This document shows positions 6,367 through 11,307 of a DNA stretch of 11,307 nt, in pieces. Source of the stretch: Alphaproteobacteria bacterium. GTDB lineage: Bacteria > Pseudomonadota > Alphaproteobacteria > Thalassobaculales > Thalassobaculaceae. The stretch lies in contig JAPKDN010000054.1 in assembly GCA_028822575.1 (NCBI GenBank), positions 1 to 11,307 on the forward strand, read 5' to 3'. Both the position numbers and the translations under genes were made by a program. Every line of letters begins with the position of its first letter. The stretch's first letter is position 1. The notes under the pieces are model-generated. The model did no database searches. It was not told the DNA's origin and saw nothing but the letters and a program-made list of their open reading frames with translations.

Positions 6367-7905
6367 ATGCATCGGCGAGAACTTGGCTCTTTCGATGGGA
6401 TGAATTTTGATGTCGTCGTCATTGGCGCCGGCATCAATGGCGCGCGCTATCTGGCCGCGGCTGGGTACTCGGTACTGCTAGTCGATAAGGGGGATTTCGG
6501 TTCCGGATCAACCAGCCGTTCTACGCGAATGTTGCATTGCGGTTTACGATATTTCGAGACGCCGCGGCCGGTTCTCGATTTTACTCTGGCGCCAGGGAAA
6601 TTCGCCGTGGCTCTGCGAATGGCCAAAGCGGCGATGGAGGTTCGCGGCGAGATCGTTAAGGATTCGCCGGAACGTGTGCGGGCGATCAAGCCTTTGTACC
6701 CTATCTTCCGAGATGGCCCCTTCAAGGAATGGCAGGCGGATCTGGCGTTCAAGGTTCTTGGCGGATTTGGCCCAGCCGATGTGCCGCTCTAATATAAACG
6801 AATTCCCCGTGATCAATGCGGGGCGCTACCGTTCATATCGGAAATACGCGAGCCCGAGCGTCTGAAGTCAGTCGCGATGTTCACCAAGTATATGTCCGAG
6901 TGGCCCGAGAGGCTGTGCATCGACGCGGTGCTGGACGCGGAAGATATGGGCGCGGTTATCCGCAATTACACCAGAGCCTCTCTAGTGGCGCGCGACGATG
7001 CTGGCATTTGGCGGGTGAAACTCTCTGATGAATTTGGTTCCACCGATCAAGCCATTGTTTCGGCAGCGATCGTGTTGAACATGGCGGGCATTTGGGTCGA
7101 CGACGTTAACCAGATCAGGGACGTCAACGTCAAACGCTTGATTCTTGGTGCCAAGGGATCACATATCGTCGTGAAATTGCCACTGGCTTTCAAGTGTTTT
7201 GGCATCGCGACGGTAAATTTCCTCGGCGAGCCACACTACTGTCTACCGAGTCAAGGAGGCTATCATCATATTGGCCCCACGGAGACCGTGTACGACGGCA
7301 ATGTCGACGATATAAAGGTGGACGCTGGGGATCGGGCGTTCTTACTGGGCAAAACTAATAGTGTTTTGCCGGGGTTGAAACTTAAAGCAAAAGATATCGT
7401 CTACACCTGGGCGGGGGTGCGCCCTTTGGGGTTTGATGCTAAATATCCAAGAGGTAAATGCTCCGTTGAACTTCATGATCTCTCGAGCCAGGGTTTGGAT
7501 AGCGTTTACGCGATGACGGCGGGGCCGCTCATGACGCATCGAACGGCGGGACGAGGCATCGCGGCCTTGATCGGCCGGAAGATCCCGCCATCGCATCAAC
7601 CGCGCGACACAAATTTTGTTCCGAGAAAATTTCCGTAAAATCAAAACTCGCCGGCTCTGCTCGTGGGAAACCCACGGGTCAAACTTTCGGATATCGCGCA
7701 TGCCGCAGCGAATGAACACGCGCTTTCGCTCGTGGATATCCTAATCTCGCGAACCGGTGCATTATATGACGCGGCGCTTTCGGTCGATGAAATGCGCCGG
7801 GCCGCGGAAGCAGCGTCTATACATCTGGGCTGGGATTACCGGGAAACTCAACGCCAGATCGAGATGCTGAGGGAGAGGCTCAGGAACACTTATGGAATGG
7901 GGTGA
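6367..7905 (+). pseudogene. GlpD-type FAD-dependent glycerol-3-phosphate dehydrogenase, broken by two in-frame TAA codons
   Basis: One frame of 513 codons, the normal length for GlpD, carries the whole family: the N-terminal FAD domain (FDVVVIGAGINGA, DKGDFGSGSTSRSTRMLH), the middle (WPERLCIDAVLDAEDMGAV, YHHIGPTETVYDGN, TWAGVRPLG, MTAGPLMTHRTAGRG) and the C-terminal helical DAO_C domain (7663-7905, NEHALSLVDILISRTG). The intact enzyme oxidises glycerol-3-phosphate to dihydroxyacetone phosphate at the membrane. TAA at 6790-6792 stops translation after about 141 codons, and TAA at 7636-7638 precedes the C-terminal domain. Homologous sequence resumes in the same frame both times. The loop after GAGINGA also runs straight into RYLAAAGYS, about three residues shorter than the usual GINGA-x-x-x-AR-x-LA pattern. 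The ATG at 6367 has ATAGAG before it; the frame is open back to 6316. It is most likely non-functional. The 107 bases before the sulfatase hold nothing recognisable. Confidence 0.87.
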
Positions 7906-8012
7906 TCAGAGTTGGCGGCAAGACCAACCATATAACGGGAAGTGCTTGGTGTTGCCGAACCGATTGATCCGTTGCAAGGTCCCTGTTCCTATAATCTCGA
8001 TGAGAAGGTCAA

Positions 8013-9473
8013 ATGATGACCATTGCGCCCGCGAATCTACTTTTTATCATGTCCGACGAACACCAGATGGGTGCCATGGGGTGCGCGGGTCATCCCATCG
8101 TCAAGACACCGAATCTGGACCGGTTGGCGAGCGAGGGGACACGGTTCGAGGCGGCCTACACGGCCTCGCCGATCTGTGTGCCGGCCCGAGCGGCCTTCGC
8201 CACCGGGCGACGGGTGCACGATACCGGATATTGGTGCAACGCGCATCCTTATGACGGAAAGGTTAAGAGCTGGGGCCATCGATTGCAGGAAACTGGGCAC
8301 AGGGTGTTGTCCATCGGCAAACTGCATTATCGCGACGAGGCCGACCCGACCGGCTTTGATACCCAGGTTAATCCAATGCATGTGGTCGATGGCGTCGGTG
8401 ATGTCATGGGGGCGGTGCGGGACCAATTGCCGGTGCGTCACCGAACCAAGGCGTTGTCTGAAAAGATTGGACCCGGCGACACGACTTATATCCAGTATGA
8501 CCGTCAGATCACCGCCGAGGCCCAGCGTTGGCTGACCGAGGAGGCGCCGGAACTGGACAGGCCCTGGGTGGTCTTTGTCTCCTTGGTGTGTCCGCATTTT
8601 CCGCTGATCGCGCCGCCGGCGTTTTACGCGATGTATCCGCCCGACGAGATGCCTGCGCCGCGTGATCGACCCGACGACGGCGTGGCGCGTCATCCCTGGA
8701 TCGAGGCTCAGGCGGGCTGTCAGATCTATGACCAGTTCTTTACTGAGGAAACACGGCGAATCGCCATTGCCTCCTATTATGGGCTCACCTCATTCCAAGA
8801 TGATAATGTCGGCAAGGTCCTGGCGGCGCTCGATGGCGCGGGCTTATCGGAGTCGACCCGGGTCATCTACACTAGCGATCATGGCGATAATCTTGGCGCG
8901 CGCGGACTGTGGGGTAAGTCTAATATGTACCAGGAGTCCGCCGGCATTCCGATGATCGCGCGAGGGCCGGGCGTGCCGGTCGGCAAAATCGTTTCGACGC
9001 CGGTCAGCCTACTCGACGCCTATCCGACGATCCTGGAGAGCGTGGGCGAGGTTCTGACCGGGGACGAAAAAGCGCTACCGGGTGCATCGCTGTGGGATAT
9101 TGCTAATGCCGACGATGACGCTAGCCGCGCGGTATTTTGCGAGTATCATGCGGTCGCGGCGACGACGGGGGCATTCATGATACGCAAGGGCCGCTTCAAA
9201 TATGTTCATTACGTCGGCTTCCCGGCCCAGCTTTTCGATTTGGAGGCTGATCCGCTGGAACGCGACGATTTGGCCGCCGATCAAGGGCATGCTTCGGTAG
9301 TCGCCGACTTGGCGGTCGAGCTGCACAAGATCTGCGATCCCGAAGAAGTCGATCGCCGCGCCAAGACGGATCAGGCGGCGCTGGTCGAACGGCATGGTGG
9401 ACGTGACGCGGTCCTGGCCAAGGGCAGCTTCAGCGGCACCCCGGCACCCGGCGAAAAAGCGGTCTACGGTTGA
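8013..9473 (+). CDS. Type I sulfatase (formylglycine-dependent), choline-sulfatase-like, substrate unknown
   Basis: This 486-residue enzyme of the alkaline-phosphatase-superfamily sulfatases hydrolyses a sulfate (or possibly phosphonate) monoester. The active-site motif SPICVPARAAFATGR has Cys55 in the C-x-P-x-R context, which a formylglycine-generating enzyme converts to formylglycine. Metal- and sulfate-binding positions are visible: MSDEHQ with Asp15 (the second position is Glu16 where many members have Asp or Gln), GKLHY with Lys103 and His105, CPHFP with His195, TSDHGD with Asp289 and His290, and GKSN with Lys302. There is no signal peptide, so it acts in the cytoplasm. The GKLHY region resembles choline sulfatases, but the C-terminal choline-sulfatase signature is not evident, so the substrate stays open. 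GAGAAGG precedes the ATG at 8013 (a second ATG follows at once). No dedicated sulfatase-maturation gene is in the window. Confidence 0.9.
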   Translation: MMTIAPANLLFIMSDEHQMGAMGCAGHPIVKTPNLDRLASEGTRFEAAYTASPICVPARAAFATGRRVHDTGYWCNAHPYDGKVKSWGHRLQETGHRVLSIGKLHYRDEADPTGFDTQVNPMHVVDGVGDVMGAVRDQLPVRHRTKALSEKIGPGDTTYIQYDRQITAEAQRWLTEEAPELDRPWVVFVSLVCPHFPLIAPPAFYAMYPPDEMPAPRDRPDDGVARHPWIEAQAGCQIYDQFFTEETRRIAIASYYGLTSFQDDNVGKVLAALDGAGLSESTRVIYTSDHGDNLGARGLWGKSNMYQESAGIPMIARGPGVPVGKIVSTPVSLLDAYPTILESVGEVLTGDEKALPGASLWDIANADDDASRAVFCEYHAVAATTGAFMIRKGRFKYVHYVGFPAQLFDLEADPLERDDLAADQGHASVVADLAVELHKICDPEEVDRRAKTDQAALVERHGGRDAVLAKGSFSGTPAPGEKAVYG

Positions 9474-10991
9474 TCAGGTCCCACAAAAGGTTTGTGTGAC
9501 CGCCTGATCGGTTGTAGGTGGCGTGGCCAGGTCTTCATGGCCGGGATGGTCATCAAAAGGCGCGGTCACGACGGTCAGGAGCTCTTCCATAGGGCCGAAA
9601 TTCTCAGCCTGGGCGGCGTGGTCGATGGCTCTTTGTACCTGATGATTGCGCGGGATGAAGGCAGGATTGGCGGCTCGCATGGCCCGGCGTCGGTCGGTGG
9701 CATCGGCCCCATCACTGGCGAAACGCTGACGCCACTTCCCATCCCATTCGTCATAGACCTCGGGAGCGTCAAAGAGCGTCCGCACCATGGCCTTGGCCGC
9801 GGTGTCGCCGGCCGGCGCGTCCGATAGGCGTCGAAACGTCAGAGTGAAGTCGGCGCGCTGATTTTCCATCCTTGTGAGCAGGTCGAGAGCAAGCTCGAAA
9901 TTCTCCTTTTTCGCCGCCGGCAGCCCTATCTTGGCGCAGAGCCCACCGTGAAAGGTGGTCTCGAAACGTGGCCAGAAACCGCCTAACGCCTCCTTGGCTT
10001 TTTCGATCGCCGCGTCCTCGACGTCGTCCAACAGCGGAAGCAATGTCTCGGCAAGGCGGGTGACGTTCCATAGCCCGATCGAGGGTTGCTGATCGAAGGC
10101 ATAGCGACCGCCCGTGTCGATGGAGCTATAGACGGTCTCCGGGTGGAATGTATCCATGAACGCACAGGGGCCATAGTCGATCGTTTCGCCTGAAACCGCG
10201 CAATTGTCAGTGTTCATCACGCCATGGATGAAGCCGACCAGCATCCAAGAGCCGATAAGCGAGGCGGTGTTCAGCGCGACCGTTTCCAACAAGGCCTGAT
10301 AAGGATTTGCCGCCTTTTTGGCATCTGGGTAATGCCGGTCGATGACATAATCCGCCAGGGTTTGGATCGCCGCCACGTCACGTTGACCATGGAAATATTG
10401 AAAGGTTCCGACGCGAATATGGCTGGAGGCAACGCGGGTCAGGATTGCGCCGGGCTCTGGGCCCTCACGCCGCACGATCTCGCCGGTCATCGCCATCGCT
10501 AATGCCCTGGTGGTCTTGACACCCAAGGCGGCCATGGCCTCGCTTACGATATATTCCCGCATCACGGGGCCAAGCACGGCGCGTCCATCGCCCATTCGCG
10601 AATAAGGAGTTGGCCCCGAACCCTTGAGTTGAATATCCCGGCGAAGGCCGTCGGTTCCCACGATTTCACCTAATAGGATCGCGCGCCCGTCGCCAAGCCT
10701 TGGTACCCAATTGCCGAACTGATGGGCCGCGTAGACCATCGCCAGTGGCTTGGCATTTCCAGGGATCAAGTTGCCGGCAAAAACCCTCGCGCTGTCGGGG
10801 CCATCCAGGATTTCGGGATCGATCCCAAGACTTGCTGCCAACCGATGGTTCACCTTGATCAGTCTCGGTGCCGAGACTGGGGTTGGATCGAGCTTGGTGT
10901 GGAATTTTCCCGGGAGCCGTGCATAGCTGTTGTCGAACGGAACGGTATCCCAGTTCGCGCTGTTCAATGTCTCTTGGTTGATGGCGTCCAC
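9474..10991 (-). CDS. selO: Protein adenylyltransferase SelO (YdiU)
   Basis: This 505-residue pseudokinase-fold enzyme transfers AMP to Ser, Thr or Tyr of target proteins (AMPylation) and is linked in other bacteria to oxidative-stress responses. Signature blocks are DNSYARLPGKFH near the N-terminus, VYAAHQFGNWVPRLGDGRA at 86-104, QLKGSGPTPYSRMGDGRAVL at 121-140 with the ATP-binding Lys123, SHIRVGTFQYF at 190-200, HGVMNTDN at 256-263 and DYGPCAFMD at 272-280 with the metal-binding Asp272. The protein ends QTFCGT. Cys503 occupies the place of the C-terminal selenocysteine of vertebrate SelO, and with Cys276 it may form the redox pair known in E. coli. The start is a GTG at 10991 with AAGGAA upstream on this strand; no nearby ATG fits. 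It is convergent with the sulfatase and shares a stop palindrome with it. Confidence 0.96.
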   Translation of the reverse strand: MDAINQETLNSANWDTVPFDNSYARLPGKFHTKLDPTPVSAPRLIKVNHRLAASLGIDPEILDGPDSARVFAGNLIPGNAKPLAMVYAAHQFGNWVPRLGDGRAILLGEIVGTDGLRRDIQLKGSGPTPYSRMGDGRAVLGPVMREYIVSEAMAALGVKTTRALAMAMTGEIVRREGPEPGAILTRVASSHIRVGTFQYFHGQRDVAAIQTLADYVIDRHYPDAKKAANPYQALLETVALNTASLIGSWMLVGFIHGVMNTDNCAVSGETIDYGPCAFMDTFHPETVYSSIDTGGRYAFDQQPSIGLWNVTRLAETLLPLLDDVEDAAIEKAKEALGGFWPRFETTFHGGLCAKIGLPAAKKENFELALDLLTRMENQRADFTLTFRRLSDAPAGDTAAKAMVRTLFDAPEVYDEWDGKWRQRFASDGADATDRRRAMRAANPAFIPRNHQVQRAIDHAAQAENFGPMEELLTVVTAPFDDHPGHEDLATPPTTDQAVTQTFCGT

Positions 10992-11160
10992 GGGGTGGGT
11001 TCCTTATGTCGCGAGTTCGTCGGAGTGTATCGTGAGTCTCGATTTTATTCCTGCTTTATTTGGTCACTGTTAAGTGCGCACACTAGCCTTGGCGAGCATT
11101 GCCCCTGGGGTTTTCGTGTTAAACTTCCATCGAAAGATCACCAACGGGAGCAGTTTTAGC

Positions 11161-11307
11161 ATGACATCCTTCGAGTTTCATTTCGATTTTGCCAGCCCTA
11201 ATACTTATTTCTCCCACAAGTTAATTCCAGGGATCGAGCAGCACACGGGCGTCGCTTGTGTTTATGTGCCCGTGCTTCTGGGCGGGGTTTTCAAGGCCAC
11301 TGGCAAC
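11161..11307 (+). CDS. 2-hydroxychromene-2-carboxylate isomerase-like protein (DsbA fold), partial
   Basis: Only the first 49 residues are inside the window. FHFDFASPNTYFSHK at 6-20 matches the start of the DsbA-fold HCCA isomerase family, where the first serine of SPxxY binds the glutathione thiol. PVLLGGVFKATGN at 37-49 is the second family hallmark. Characterised members isomerise 2-hydroxychromene-2-carboxylate during naphthalene degradation, but most genomic copies are of unknown substrate, often thought to be glutathione-dependent. GGGAG lies 11 bases upstream of the ATG. The gene is divergent from selO across a 169-base gap that must hold both promoters; I could not place them. The C-terminal part is beyond the window end. 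Confidence 0.85.
   Translation, partial: MTSFEFHFDFASPNTYFSHKLIPGIEQHTGVACVYVPVLLGGVFKATGN

Noticed and set aside
7892..8254. 120-codon plus-strand frame overlapping the start of the sulfatase.
   Set aside because: It lies in a different frame over clear sulfatase coding sequence and shows no family features.
9474..9500. Selenocysteine in SelO.
   Set aside because: The C-terminal residue in question is encoded by TGT (Cys) and the ending QTFCGT is the usual bacterial form.
10224..11159. Long plus-strand open frames opposite selO (10224-10502 and 10722-11159).
   Set aside because: They mirror the strongly conserved SelO coding strand in GC-rich DNA and have no recognisable protein motif.
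1..11307. CRISPR array, insertion sequence, prophage, toxin-antitoxin or defence genes; tRNA-linked integration site.
   Set aside because: No repeat-spacer pattern, transposase, integrase or phage gene is visible. The tRNA-Ser 3' end, where an attachment site would lie, is outside the window.

Overview
The window looks like a chromosomal segment of an alphaproteobacterium. It has a GC-rich codon bias. It also carries a decayed single-domain PAS gene of the PAS_5 type, a family I know mainly from Alphaproteobacteria, together with YdiU/SelO, ChaC and a small membrane-bound-free SppA-type protease of the kind common in that class. I cannot name a genus. No phage, transposon, CRISPR or conjugation genes are visible, and the gene mix is ordinary metabolic and housekeeping.

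Left end (1-1454): the 5' part of a tRNA-Ser(GGA) gene runs leftward off the window. Divergent from it are a small two-helix membrane protein and an S49 (SppA-like) serine peptidase without its own membrane anchor; the two may work as a pair. Middle left (1673-4724): three genes on the + strand probably form one operon. They encode a ferredoxin-reductase-type NAD(P)H:FAD enzyme, a DAO-fold amine or amino-acid oxidase of the PuuB type, and a GNAT acetyltransferase that starts one base after the oxidase stop. Together they suggest oxidation and/or N-acetylation of a small amine, but the substrate is not readable from the sequence.

Centre (4725-7905): this is a decay zone. A PAS_5 gene is interrupted by in-frame TGA codons, and a full-length GlpD-type FAD-dependent glycerol-3-phosphate dehydrogenase is interrupted by two in-frame TAA codons and has a shortened FAD-binding loop. 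Between them an intact chaC (glutathione-degrading gamma-glutamylcyclotransferase) lies on the - strand. In both broken genes the reading frame is kept from end to end and only stop codons (plus an apparent in-frame deletion in glpD) break it.

Right end (8013-11307): an intact type I sulfatase with a formylglycine motif converges on selO (protein adenylyltransferase), and the two stop codons share one TGATCA palindrome with no spacer. Divergent from selO is the beginning of a DsbA-fold 2-hydroxychromene-2-carboxylate isomerase-like protein, cut by the window end.

I did not find a convincing new multi-gene system. The points most worth a second look are the two stop-only pseudogenes, the reductase/oxidase/acetyltransferase operon, and the possible leaderless promoter of the protease gene.
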